From NCBI GenBank assembly GCA_944989445.1, contig CALYLW010000345.1:577001-641000 (forward strand): a stretch of DNA of 64,000 bases, in the 5' to 3' direction. This DNA is from Ampullaceana balthica. Its lineage: Eukaryota > Mollusca > Gastropoda > Lymnaeidae. A program made the position numbers and the translations under genes. Positions 23,965-34,990 of the stretch are shown in pieces. The notes under the pieces were generated by a model. The model did no database searches and was not told the DNA's origin. It saw only the letters and a list, made by a program, of their open reading frames with translations. Every line of letters starts with the position of its first letter. Position 1 is the first letter of the stretch.

Positions 23965-25571
23965 CAGTGCTACTCAAAGTGGTGGTCCGCGGACCGGTGC
24001 AGGTCCGCGTACCATCAGCTGCCAGGTCCGAAGAAATTATCAAGAAAGGAAAGAAAAATATGATTATAATCGTCCATATGCAACAATTAATATTAATCCT
24101 AAAAATATGTCAATTTTTCAACAATAAGCACCTGCAATAAAAAAATTAAATAAAATGAATTATATTAATTTCAATAATTATTAATTAATGTTAGTTCTGT
24201 GTGTGTGTGGGGGTGGGTTGGTGTGTGTGTGTGTGTTTATGTGTATATGTGTGTGTTTGTTGTGTTGTGTGTGTGGTGTGTGTGTGTGTGTGTGTGATGT
24301 GTGTGTCGTGTGTATGTGTGTGTTATAATTTCAAAAAGATTCGGGTTTTCAACTGGCCCAAAAATTCAAAATAGATCTTTAAGATTTCTTACATCAGCAT
24401 TCAGAACTTGCCATCTGCTGATGTAAAGAAACAAAACATTCTACTGAAAATAAGTAACTATATTTAAATGAACCTATTAATAATTTATATTTATTTCAAT
24501 GAATTATTTAGTAAAGTTAAGTGAATATTATAAATATCTTGGAGCCATTATATATAGTGATGATACCTGTGAAGCTGAAATTCGATCTAGAATTGGGCCG
24601 GCAATGGCAGCAATGACGAAGTTAACCAAAATATGGAACAGCAAAAACATTAGCCTGCCAACAAAGCTCAGGCTTTACAGAGCTCTCATTAAAACCATTT
24701 TCCTTTACGGATATCAGACCTCGACACTAATGGCAGCCACTGAAAGCAAGCTGCAGGCATTGGAAAAAAAATGCATGCGGAAAATTCTCCAGATCTCCTA
24801 TTTAGAACACAAAACAATGAATATGTCTGGGACAGAATAAACTCTATTGCGGGTCATCAAGAAACCATCATAACAACAATTAAGAGACGTAAGATGGCAT
24901 TGTTAGGTCATGCACTGTGACATGATATATACCATGACAAAAAGTATCCTTCAAGCCATTGTAGAAGGGGGCCGGCGAAGAAGTCGACAGCGGGAAAAGC
25001 TAGCTGGACAACATAAAGGAATGGACAGGGTTGGAATTGCATGAATTATTGGCCGCCGCTCAAAATAGGCATATGTGGAGATCGTTATCTGTTGGTGTGT
25101 CCATGCGCTCCCCCAACGACCGCAACTGTCACGGGACTGATGATGATGATATATATTTAGTTTTTAAAAAATAACAATAATAATAATATTTAGTTTCGAC
25201 CCCAAATTTTAGTGATTAGTTCGCTTTAATCTACTCCAAAAAAGCAGGAAAAAATAATAGCACAGAATTATTATAGATATCTCCCCCCTCCCCCCCCCCA
25301 AACTCAAACAATAATTGTGAGTTGTAAAATGTAATCATTAAATTTTTAATTTTTAAAAAAAACTTCAAAAATAATAATAGAGAGAATGAAGTTGATATTT
25401 GATACTGAGAAATTTTATTAAATTAAACCCAATTTATATATTGAAAAGAGGGGACCAATGGATGTGTTTATAAAGCGAAGACACATGAATGCTGAACATC
25501 CAACACAGTCTGATACTTCTTCCCCATAAGATGATGGAAACATAAATGAAACCGAAGTTTGAGAAGCACTG
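23965..25571. mobile_element. hAT-like element containing a LINE fragment
   Basis: The left edge CAGTGCTACTCAAAGTGG and the right edge GAAGTTTGAGAAGCACTG are inverted repeats of the same type as the 14152-14413 MITE. The flanks TGTTACAG and TATTAGAG agree at 6 of 8 bases, consistent with an aged target duplication. Inside are a GT-rich tract (24195-24325), a LINE reverse-transcriptase fragment (24499-25150) and AT-rich sequence. A short peptide from 25458 (MDVFIKRRHMNAEH, then a stop) resembles hAT transposase starts, but this is weak. Confidence 0.6.
24499..25150 (+). mobile_element. Non-LTR retrotransposon (LINE) reverse-transcriptase C-terminal fragment
   Basis: The open frame 24499-24840 carries the region just after the RT domain: YKYLGAII, AMAAMTKLTKIW, LRLYRALIKTIFLYGYQT (LYG where LINEs have LYGCETW), LQALEKKCMRKILQISYLEH. 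After 24840 the match continues in other frames (RRKMALLGHA, then a Gly/Arg-rich segment near 24965-25000), ending with a TGATGATGATGAT tail at about 25139-25150. It lacks the endonuclease and the catalytic RT core, so it is a 5'-truncated, frameshifted dead copy. Clade not assigned. Confidence 0.85.
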
Positions 25572-26734
25572 TATTAGAGGATCAAAATCTTTTAGCTGAC
25601 AATTTTCTGCATTACAAAAACATGGGTCACAGAATTGAATTTATAAAGTGTTACCGACAAAATGTTTTCAAAGCTCATGTTTCATTTCATGCAAAAGACA
25701 TCAACAACTCACTAATCAACAACTCACTAATCAACAACTCACTAATTGGTTCTGGGAACACCACTCAAACTCATAATTTTATATTTCAGCTTCTGTGTCC
25801 CTGGAAACTTGATTTTGGTAACATATAAAGACTGCTTTGATAGTTCTATTAGTGACTAATTGTGTTTTTTTTTCTGATTTTCTAAATGTTAGTTTATATT
25901 TTCTTGATGTGGTTATATTAGTAATGTCTGTAGGTGTATTTTAGTATTGCACGAGTGACTATAGTTGTATTCTACCGTTTCATGAGTGAGTGAGTGTGCG
26001 TGTGTGTTTGTTTTGCTGTAGGTAGAAAGAGCGTCGTTCCGGTTAATTCAATTGTTTCCATGGTTACCATTTTGAATGTTTGACTTGTTTTGAATACGTT
26101 TACCTCATATTAGCACATAAGATCTGGCTCCCGAACTTTTGTCTCCTCTACGTTTATATAGCAAACACACACACACAAGACAATCCTCTCTTAAACTCAT
26201 CTTTCCGTACTCTCCACTAATCACAAAAGCCCCCCCCCACCCCACCCTACCCCTCTGGTTCTCACTCTTCCAATGTCTTTAATCCACAGTTCATCCATTG
26301 CTCACATTGTGTTGACACTTCCTGCTCCACAATAACGTGACGTATAAACATTGGACGTTGCACACGTCAATAATGAAACGGTCAAACTTATTTAACTTTA
26401 ATTTGCCTCAGGCACATTCTAGGTACATGTGCACGCCTACGACTTTCAACCAACTTTCTTATTGATGGAATTCCCTTTGAATTAAACTGACAGTAATTTA
26501 ATTATTTTAAAAAAAAAGATTGTTTAAAGTAATTGGAAAAGAGGGTCACTGAAAAACGTTGCAAATACAAATTCTTTGGATATTTCCTTTCTTTGGAGAC
26601 TTGGTATTCATAACTAACACTTTCATGAGTACCTTATTTTGCTACATGATTAATTTCATACACATACAACTGTCACAATCTCATATTGTCCTAATGTAAT
26701 TTTGTGTTAATGGCCAAGTGAGTAGGCTAGGGGT
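25572..26734. other. Non-coding, no gene seen
   Basis: AT-rich. A 13-14 bp repeat ATCAACAACTCACTA occurs three times near 25698-25745. There is a C-rich run near 26230 and short CA tracts. No gene is recognised. Confidence 0.4.
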
Positions 26735-27045
26735 GATTAGATGTGGTTAGATGTGGCGAAGATGTGTTTAGAGGTGGGTAGATGTGGTTAGAAATGGTAC
26801 ATGTAGTTAGATGTGGTTTGGTGTTGTTAGATGTGGTTAGATTTGGTTAGATATGGTTAGATGTGGTTAGAAATGGTTAGAAATGGTACCTGTAGTTAGA
26901 TGTAGTTAGATGTGGTTAGAAATTTTACATTTAGTTAGATGTGGTTAGATGTGGTACATGTAGTTAAATGTGGTTAGATGTGGAACATGTAGTTAAATGT
27001 GGATCGTTGTGGTTAGATGTGGTACATGTACCTAGAGATGGGTAG
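26735..27045. repeat. Degenerate 10-bp minisatellite
   Basis: Irregular repeats of TGGTTAGATG, interspersed with TGGTACATGTAGTTAGATG blocks. It is much less homogeneous than the other arrays. Confidence 0.8.
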
Positions 27046-27634
27046 GTGTATTTAATCCAACAGAATGTGATGGTCATTTTTGAAACAGGTGATTTAAGTA
27101 AAAAAATCAAGTTTTCTTCATGTATTTATCTTTGAATTTAAATTTAAGACTCACACAATTTCTTTCTCGACTTATAAAATTCCAAAGAGATATTATAAAA
27201 AATATGTTACCTCGCTAACGATGTAATAATACCTCAAGTAACGACATGATACGAAAGCTGATTTATTTAAACTTTAAGGCTTGAGACAGTTCCTACATTT
27301 CTATCACTTGGCCTTAGGCTATGGTGTCCAATTTTCCACAGATTATTATTGGTTGCTTTAATGATCCCATACGTTTGTTATGCCAAGATTGTCGCAACAG
27401 AAATGAGACAGTACAGATATTAAATCGTTGGTACATGTTGTCATTTCATCGTAGCCTAGTAGTTTTGTTCAATGAGAAATTTATGACTGTTTGTAATAAT
27501 GACCGTTTGACCACAAGAATCAACACATAGGGACGGGGGTAAAGGGGCGCGGAGGGATGGAGAAACCCCAAAATTAACTAGAGAGGGAAGCTTTGGAAAA
27601 TTAACATAACACACACACACAAAATAACCCTTTT
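27046..27634. other. Non-coding, no gene seen
   Basis: AT-rich. The 69-codon frame at 27321 has no recognisable motif. Confidence 0.4.
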
Positions 27635-28135
27635 TTAAAATCCCTTATAATACTTATATTAACTTCGAAATCTTGTCTGTCGTTCGTCGTCGGGCAGGCA
27701 GGCGGGCGGGCGGAAAAACATAAGTAAAAAATAACACACTTCCCGTAATGCTATCGAGATGAAATTTTGCACATAGACTCGTGTCACCTAACAATACCTA
27801 AGAATGCATATGCATCGTATCAAAATTTCAGATCGATCGAACGTACCGTAATTAAATTAATGCATTTTTAGTTTATCTCTATATAAGTATTATAACATAT
27901 GTAATTCAATTTCAGTTTGTTATTGTTTTTCTTCCACGTGCCAGTTGAGTTCACGCGTTGACGCCACCCATCGATGTCCACACCCCCTCCCGTCCCTTCC
28001 TCCGGTTTTAAAGCCAAGGGATATCAGTTGGTGTCAGTCTGTAAATGTTTGTCGCGTTTGAACATAATCAATACTTTTAGTTATGTCTCATATATAAGGG
28101 ATTTATAGTCAACAACTTTGTTTTTACGGAGTTGT
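27635..28135. repeat. Family R copy (minus orientation)
   Basis: Runs from AAAATCCCTTATAATACTTA to ATATAAGGGATTTATAGTC, with the shared core AATTAATGCATTTTTAGTTT and the block AATGTTTGTCGCGTTTGAAC. A SINE abuts its right end. Confidence 0.85.
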
Positions 28136-28137
28136 TT

Positions 28138-28270
28138 ATTTCAGACCATGATGGTCCGGAAAAAAGTGAAGTGGCGTTCACAAGTTTTCTTGAGCCATGG
28201 CTCGAAGCCGTGACTCTCTATAGCTTCGGTACGACAGCCCAGCGCGCTACCGCTAGACCACCGCACCCCT
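28138..28270 (-). mobile_element. tRNA-derived SINE (short copy)
   Basis: Read on the minus strand from 28270: a tRNA-like head with a box A-like TGGTCTAGCGG and, about 45 bases later, GGCTTCGAGCC, close to the box B consensus GGTTCGANNCC. The element ends at about 28138 in an AAATAA tail against the edge of a family R copy. Sequence beyond the tRNA head is short. It could be a tRNA pseudogene rather than a SINE. Confidence 0.6.
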
Positions 28271-29039
28271 AACATAAAATTGAGAATTAAGGTTCGTTCA
28301 ATTTTCTTGTAATGACTGGTGAGGTTTCATGTTAAACGCTTGGCAGAAATCATTTTGTAATATATAAAAAAATGAATAACTCAACAAAAATAATTATTAC
28401 AGCGAATTTAAAAATAGAAAAGACACTCAAGAGACTTACAGAAGTCATTTTAATTTTAGATTTTAAATTCTATTAACAAACGGTGATTCCGTGAGGTGGG
28501 GTAAATGTGCACAAATGACATTTGACATTTGTTAAAAACCCAGACCCACTCAAATGTTCAAGACGAGCCCACGGGGGTACGCAACCGATATCAAAGTTCT
28601 GGAAATACATATTTTAAGTAGATCAGAATAAAGTACATCCGCAGACACTTCATCTCTACTCCATGAGTTCATCTCCAGACACTTCATCTCACGTTTATAA
28701 GGCGTCAGGTATTGGGTTTTCCCCAAGAGCCAATTTAATCAAACGCTTCATCTCAAAAATGCCGTTTTGTTGGTATTCACTTGAAAACCTATTTCATCAT
28801 TGCACCTGCGATTGAGTGGAATAAAAATCACACGATCTGAACACACTGAACGTGTTATCTGTGGTGACCTTCAACTTGCTGAATTGTTGCAGACCCTTAA
28901 AAAAATTAGGATATGGAAGGTAAAACCGAATCAATGAAATATTTAGATAAAATAAGAAATTATGTATCAAGTGACATATGAAAAGGATTTACAGAGAGTT
29001 GTATCCCAATTCCTGAATGGTAAATTTTTTATCAAGTTA
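28271..29039. other. Non-coding, no gene seen
   Basis: AT-rich sequence. The motif ACTTCATCTC occurs twice near 28647-28690. No gene is recognised. Confidence 0.4.
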
Positions 29040-29316
29040 GGGGCCGTCCATAAAGTACGTCACGCTCCAGAGGGGGGAGGAGGGGGTGTAAGAAAGTGTG
29101 ACAGTTTGTGACAGGGGGAGGGGGGTTCGGCCATGTGTGACGTCACGATGTTTTATATTAAATTTTAATAATTTTGTTAATAAAAACAAGATTTTTGTTC
29201 AAAAGTGTGGCGTACTCTAGGTAGGGGGGGGGTCCGAGATTTGTGACAGTTTGTGATAGGGGTGGGGGGGGGTAAAAATGTTCAAAAATAGCGTAACGTA
29301 CTTTATGGACGGCCCC
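29040..29316. mobile_element. 277-bp MITE with long inverted repeats and TTA duplication
   Basis: The ends GGGGCCGTCCATAAAGTACG and CGTACTTTATGGACGGCCCC are exact inverted repeats. TTA flanks both sides (29037-29039 and 29317-29319). The interior is G-rich and non-coding (GTGTGACAG and GTTTGTGACAG motifs repeat). A TTA duplication is the PIF/Harbinger signature, so that superfamily is inferred. Confidence 0.9.
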
Positions 29317-29959
29317 TTAATTGCATGACATCGACTTCAATATTGTAGTGGATACTTCATGTTGTTACTGCGATTTTATTAGAATACAATTTTTATATAC
29401 TAATTAAACCAAACAAATCTTTGTATGCAGCAATATCTTTCGACCCTAAAAAATCATCACCATGTTTCTAAAAAAAAATTAATTTGCTGTGATATGTTAA
29501 GCCAAAATTGAGTACCATTCTAAAATATCCCAGGTCAAAACTGAATAAAAGTAGGTTTATTATTTCGGCCATCTCCGCCACTACGTGAATGCTCGCTCGG
29601 GAGTTGGTGCTCTCAGCATGACCGATAAGAAAGTCTAAACGGTGCGCTTCTAGTTTTGTCGTCTATGATATGATTCCCCTTATCTCGCACAATCATCTCA
29701 CTGGTTTGTTACTGCTGAGTGTTAGTGCCTCCAACTCGTACCGGTAGTGTGTTTAACGAATTTATGGTATAAACAAGTAGGCAAAGGCGGATCTCTTGAT
29801 TGAATTGGTTTGCATAAATGACATATATACTTCGGAAATGGAAAGAAACAAATAAATGTATGGTTTTTTTTTATAAATATGACAAACATATTTAGACTCT
29901 TCTTACAAAGGAGTTTGGAATTGGATGAACAGATTTTTCTGCCCTTCTCCTCGTAATAT
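29317..29959. other. Non-coding, no gene seen
   Basis: AT-rich, with no recognisable coding or repeat structure. Confidence 0.4.
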
Positions 29960-30700
29960 GAACACTGACATCAGATGAGAATAAATGAGAAACTATCATG
30001 GAATCCCCATGTCAATGAAGTTATTAAAAAATCAAACAAAACCTTAGGCTTTATAAAAAGAAACTTTTACAAATGTAATAGAGATATAAAACTAAAATGC
30101 TACCTCACTTTGGTGAGACCTGTATTAGAATATGCATCTTCTGTATGGGACCCATCTACCAAAGAAAACATTGATAAACTAGAACAAATTCAAAAAGGAG
30201 CTGCCAGATTCATTACTGGAGAATATCCAAAACTGACAAAGGGGCACGGTGGTCAGTCAAGTGGCATGCGCGCTCGACTGGCGTACCGATTGTCACGGGT
30301 TCAAATCCTTGTTCCCGGGGCCTAGGGCGTCCTTGAGTACACCCAGCTCTGAATTGGTACCTAGTTAGGGAAATAAAGGGGGCTGGGTAATGCGTGGAAC
30401 CCTTATAGCCGAGGCCTGTGAACGCTGCATCACTTGCCACCAGCCCGTCATGGGTTGTAATCATACATAAAGCAATTAATTATAATTTACAAATACAACA
30501 CAAAGATAACTTAATACAATCCTCAGATAGTCATACGAATAAAAACACCTTTCTTATTCCGTATGTAAGAACAAACACATACTAATTTTCGTTCTTCCCG
30601 TCCGGAATTTGGGCGTGTAATGGGTTGCCTGAAGAAACCAGGAAAACCAACACATTATTAACATTTAAATCTCTAATAAAAATGCAGGACAAAAAAAACC
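29960..30700 (+). mobile_element. LINE fragment interrupted by a SINE
   Basis: From 29975 the plus strand encodes a post-RT LINE segment: LSWNPHVNEVIKKSNKTLGF, LVRPVLEYASSVWDP, KLEQIQKGAARFITGEYP. After the SINE at 30241-30463 the LINE C-terminal region resumes with frameshifts (about 30600: FPSGIWA, NGLPEETRK). No catalytic core is left. The same family is present at 32870-33200. LEYASSVWDP and the RxxARF motif are typical of animal CR1/Jockey-group LINEs; the exact clade is inference. Confidence 0.85.
30241..30463 (+). mobile_element. tRNA-derived SINE inserted in a LINE
   Basis: The head begins GGGGCACGGTGGTC with a box A-like TGGTCAGTCAAGTGG. A perfect box B, GGTTCAAATCC, lies at 30298-30308, giving an internal RNA polymerase III promoter. 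A non-tRNA body follows (ACACCCAGCTCTGAATTGGT, TAGTTAGGGAAATAAAGG, then CCCTTATAGCCGAGGCCTG), ending near CATGGGTTGTAA. Comparison with the LINE copy at 32870 shows that LINE sequence of about 80-90 bp is missing at the insertion point. Confidence 0.85.
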
Positions 30701-30861
30701 ATAGATAGGCGTAGGACGCAATAATATTTCATATGTTTATCACTAAAACAACCTTGACATTTAGATAGTGAGACAACGTATTTTTACTTCGTCACAATTA
30801 AAACACTACTACAAATTAAAATAACGCCTAAATCAACAACCAGTAAAAACAAAGCTTTTCA

Positions 30862-31255
30862 CTATAAATCCTTTATATATGAGACATAACTAAAAATATT
30901 GAATATGTTCAATATAATTGGCACCGCGAGACTGAACGTGACTGAACGCCTTGCTGTAAAGCACGGGGATGTGGTCATCGACGGCTGGAGTGAACTCCAG
31001 TGACATGTGGATGTCAACAATAGCAGCGGGCTACACAGAGTAACATAGAGATAAACTAAAAATGCATTAATTTAATTACGGTACATTCGATCGATCTAAA
31101 ATGTTGATACAATGCATTGTTAGGTGGCCCGAGTCTATGTGCAAAATTGCAGCTCGATAGCATTACGGGAAAAGGGTCATTTTTTACTTGTGTTTTTCTG
31201 CCCCCAACCAAGACAGACAGACAGAGACGGCGGTGAAGTTAATATATGGAATTTA
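30862..31255. repeat. Family R copy (plus orientation)
   Basis: Begins AAATCCTTTATATATGAGAC and ends GGTGAAGTTAATATATGGAATTT (degenerate terminus), with the shared AAAATGCATTAATTTAATTA core. It gives the uninterrupted sequence for the hAT insertion site at 13308. Confidence 0.85.
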
Positions 31256-31764
31256 AAAAATCGTTAAAATTGTCACATCCTGAACTGGATTAAACGTTTT
31301 GATGCTGTAACTTCTCTTGGTTTGGGGAAATGAACGTGGATGTCTAGACGCGTGTCAGCCAAGTGAGCAAACTGTTACCAAAGTGAACTAAAAGCCATCA
31401 TCTTAAATTAACCAATTTCGAGGACTGAAAGAACCCTAATGGGTTTTTAATTATTATAGAAACCTGCCACGATAATTCTAGTCATCTATAAACAGTTAAA
31501 AGACAGTGATCGGTTATCTAATAAATTTCCCACATTTTTTTACAATGAATCTTACCCGCACTTTTGGTTTTGTGGAAACCATAGATTGTTAGCAGACGAC
31601 ACCCGGGGCTGATAATTAAAATAGGCGTTCAAGACGAGGCTAATTGAATAGCATGGATGTAAGACACAGCTATGGGATTTTAATAGGTTTATTATTCAAC
31701 TTCATTTAACTCCCTTTGTGACATGGAAGACTAAGCCCGTGAGGCTTTGCGAATTCTAATATGT
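31256..31764. other. Non-coding, no gene seen
   Basis: AT-rich with no recognised feature. Confidence 0.4.
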
Positions 31765-31980
31765 TTGTGTGTGTGCAGTATGTGTGTGGGGGGATAGGGG
31801 TTCGTGAGTAGTGTTTGTATGTGGGGTAGGGGTTCGTGGGTAGTGTATTTGTGTGTGTAGGGTTTCGTGGGTTATAAGTGTGTGTGGGTAGGGTTTTGTG
31901 GGTAGTATGTGTGTGTGGGTAAGGGTTCGTGGGTAGTATATGTGTGTGGGTAGGGGTTCGTGGGTAATATGTGTGTGGAG
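31765..31980. repeat. GT/GGGT-rich degenerate minisatellite
   Basis: Repeats of GTGTGTGGGTAGGGGTTCGT and GGGTAGT of about 28-30 bp. G runs of 3-4 recur at short spacing on the plus strand. Confidence 0.85.
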
Positions 31981-32869
31981 GGGTAGACACAGGCCGAGTG
32001 GATGGTGAGGGTACATTTTGATAGAACTTAGTTCACGGAGACAATCGTTTCCTAGAAACAAGTAAACTAACGAGCCAAACCATGTTAGAAAATGATATGT
32101 TTTTTCCCCCGAAACATTTTTACGAAAAGTATCTCGGTAAAAATAATTTATATGGTTGGAAAACTGTTAGTCAGAATATATGCAACTCATCGCATCAATC
32201 AACTTGATTTTTTTTAAAAACTTGATTTTCCTAATTAAGTCTAGTTAAAGCCGTCAGTTGCGCCTTAAAATTTGTCAAATACAATGCCGAACGCTATTGC
32301 TTGTCATACATAGTTCGAGGAAACAAAACGCCACAAACCTGAGAATCAAACCCGTTTCCATCGACTCGGCAATGAAACATCACAACACCTAGCAAGAAAT
32401 GTGAAATGTGGTTTTCCCGTTAATATTTTAAAAGCCATCATAACGCTCCAAACAATGGCCTGCATCTCATATTTAACCAATCAAGCAGTACACCCCTAAA
32501 CCCGAACCAATCAAGATTTTAGAAAGGAGTTAAACAGTTTCAGGGGGGGGGTTTCAATCAAAGGTTATGACCCCTTCCAAGGACAAAGGGCCAATCCGAA
32601 TGGGTCATCTACAATCACCGGGAACATGGATTTCTGATGGTTGTAGGACCTGCTACGCCGCTCTGTTCATGACGACAGAATAGCGTCCATTGTGGCTTGT
32701 GAAGTTGGTGAAATAACAAGATCATAAGCTGACAAGAATGAAAATGTTTCACCTTCTGTTGCCAGATCATTGACAAATGTTGTCGTGTTTAAAGTAGGCT
32801 TGAAAATCGCACAAAAATTGGTGGATCTATATTTTGTGTTATACATTTTTATTATTTTTTTTCCTGTAC
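31981..32869. other. Non-coding, no gene seen
   Basis: AT-rich sequence with a G run at 32545. No gene or array is seen. Confidence 0.4.
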
Positions 32870-33200
32870 CTCAAAGAAATCATTAATAAACTAGAACAAA
32901 GTCTGAGAAGAGCAGTAAGATTCATTACTGGTGAATATTCACAATTTACAATAGTAGCACTATTAGTTAAATCCCTAAACATAGAAATTCTAGAGGCTAG
33001 AAGAATAAAGAGAAAAGTAGTAATTATACATACATAAGGCAATTAACTCTTAAGATGGAAATACAAAACAAAGGTCCAATAGTAATACAACCCTTAATTT
33101 TGCAAGACCATAGACATTCAAATCCACTTCCTTTTTCCATCTGGTATTCGGGTCTGGAATGGTTTGTCAGAATAAACCAGGAAAACATGACCAAAATACG
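32870..33200 (+). mobile_element. Second LINE C-terminal fragment
   Basis: Encodes EIINKLEQSLRRAVRFITGE at about 32876, then VKSLNIEILEARRIKRKVVI to a stop at 33035. After stops and frameshifts it continues as FPSGIRVWNGLSE near 33140. It corresponds to the LINE at 29960-30700 and supplies the segment missing there. Degraded and non-functional. Confidence 0.8.
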
Positions 33201-33917
33201 CATGCAGGCAATGTTTCCTTTGAAGTTCGCAGGTGCTTGTGCACAGCAGTCAGCATTGATTTAATATATATTTTTTTTATAAGTGCAAAATTCTACAGCC
33301 CACAAACAGGGATATTATATTTTCCATTTCGAAATTTGGTCAGCGGTAATTTTTAATCTTTAGTAGACGTCGCACTGACTTACGCTGCCACGCAGATTAA
33401 AGGGAACATTATCTGCAAGCGAGAGAGTAGAGAGATCTGAAATTTAAAAAAAAATAATCGGTGTGTCAAGTGAAAGGAGGTCAACAAGGCTTGGAATACC
33501 GACACATAAGGTGGGACAAGGTGATACGGTTTATGTGCATACAAAATGTAGTGAAGTTATTTTGAATGTAAATACTAAATCTATTGTTTTAAAAATTTTA
33601 TTTTCAACCTTTGATATTTATTTTTGGTACATATGAACTTTTCTTTAACACTAAGAAATATTTTGTTCCCCCCATTTTGTGTTAAGTGACTTTTACTGTA
33701 TAACACAAATTTATCTCTATCTCAAATCCTAATATTTTCATCCAGTCCATGTTTACATCCATAGCAAAGACGGTGATACAAGGAGGAATCAGTCAAGTTC
33801 TATTACCGGGATTATCCAATACAGTCTTTTCCCTTTACGTGCACATACTAATACACACACACACACATAAGTATCTGGACGTGAAAGAGGGCCGTTACTG
33901 GTTGTCTCTCCCTGCAG
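33201..33917. other. Non-coding, no gene seen
   Basis: AT-rich, with a short CA tract at 33853-33868. No gene is recognised. Confidence 0.4.
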
Positions 33918-34008
33918 GTTTATCAATTACCTGCCCTTTGATCATTCTGTTGATTCGCTTGGTCAACTCTGCCGACAGCTGGCAACAGATGTTGGTCCTG
34001 ATCCACAG
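33918..34008 (+). CDS. Candidate internal exon of unknown gene
   Basis: A 91-bp stretch is preceded by a strong acceptor (pyrimidine-rich TTGTCTCTCCCTGCAG) and followed by CAG|GTAAAC. In the frame with one leading base it encodes FINYLPFDHSVD, then SLGQLCRQLATDVGPDPQ without a stop. A second plus frame and one minus frame are also open (the minus frame has its own AG and GT bounds), so strand and frame are not settled. I do not recognise the peptide and found no partner exon. Confidence 0.25.
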
Positions 34009-34214
34009 GTAAACATCAACTCGGGCGCGTGTCGACTCAAGAGAGGGAAACCTTATTTTATAATTTACAAAACAGGTCATCAGTGGCACAAGAAAAGGGA
34101 GGAAGAAGGGAAAGCATGAAGTTTAATGAGTGGTCAATCCCTGACTACGGCTACGGTAGTGAGCAGTCCAGCCTTGGCGGCACATATTAAGGGGAATTCA
34201 AGTAAGCGCTTTAA

Positions 34215-34990
34215 TCCTGACAGCACACTTTCCAATCATTGTGGTGAGCGGTCTAGTTCTGGCGGCACACTTTCCAATCATTGTGGTGAGTGGTCTAGTT
34301 CTGGCGGCACACTTTCCAATCATTGTGGTGAGCGGTCTAGTTCTGGCGGCACACTTTCCAATCATTGTGGTGAGCGGTCTAGTTCTGGCGGCACAATTTC
34401 CAATCATTGTGGTGAGCGGTCTAGTTCTGGCGGCACAATTTCCAATCATTGTGGTGAGCGGTCTAGTTCTGGCGGCACACTTTCCAATCATTGTGGTGAG
34501 CGGTCTAGTTCTGGCGGCACAATTTCCAATCATTGTGGTGAGCGGTCTAGTTCTGGCGGCACACTTTCCAATCATTGTGGTGAGCGGTCTAGTTCTGGCG
34601 GCACAATTTCCAATCATTGTGGTGAGCGGTCTAGTTCTGGCGGAACAATTTCCAATCATTGTGGTGAGCGGTCTAGTTCTGGCGGCACAATTTCCAATCA
34701 TTGTGGTGAGCGGTCTAGTTCTGGCGGCACACTTTCCAATCATTGTGGTGAGCGGTCTAGTTCTGGCGGCACACTTTCCAATCATTGTGGTGAGCGGTCT
34801 AGTTCTGGCGGCACACTTTCCAATCATTGTGGTGAGCGGTCTAGTTCTGGCGGCACACTTTCCAATCATTGTGGTGAGCGGTCTAGTTCTGGCGGCACAC
34901 TTTCCAATCATTGTGGTGAGCGGTCTAGTTCTGGCGGCACACTTTCCAATCATTGTGGTGAGCGGTCTAGTTCTGGCGGCACAATTTCAG
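34215..34990. repeat. 42-bp minisatellite (18 copies)
   Basis: Unit of 42 bp with motifs GGTCTAGTTCTGGCGGCACA, CTTTCCAATCATTGTGG and TGAGC. CACACTTTCC and CACAATTTCC variants are interspersed. Frames remain open on both strands for 250-350 codons because 42 is a multiple of 3. Each unit holds a donor-like GTG|GTGAGC on the plus strand. Not considered coding. Confidence 0.95.

Noticed and set aside
30213..30464. 83-codon minus-strand frame
   Set aside because: It lies entirely antisense to the SINE at 30241-30463 and has no independent support.
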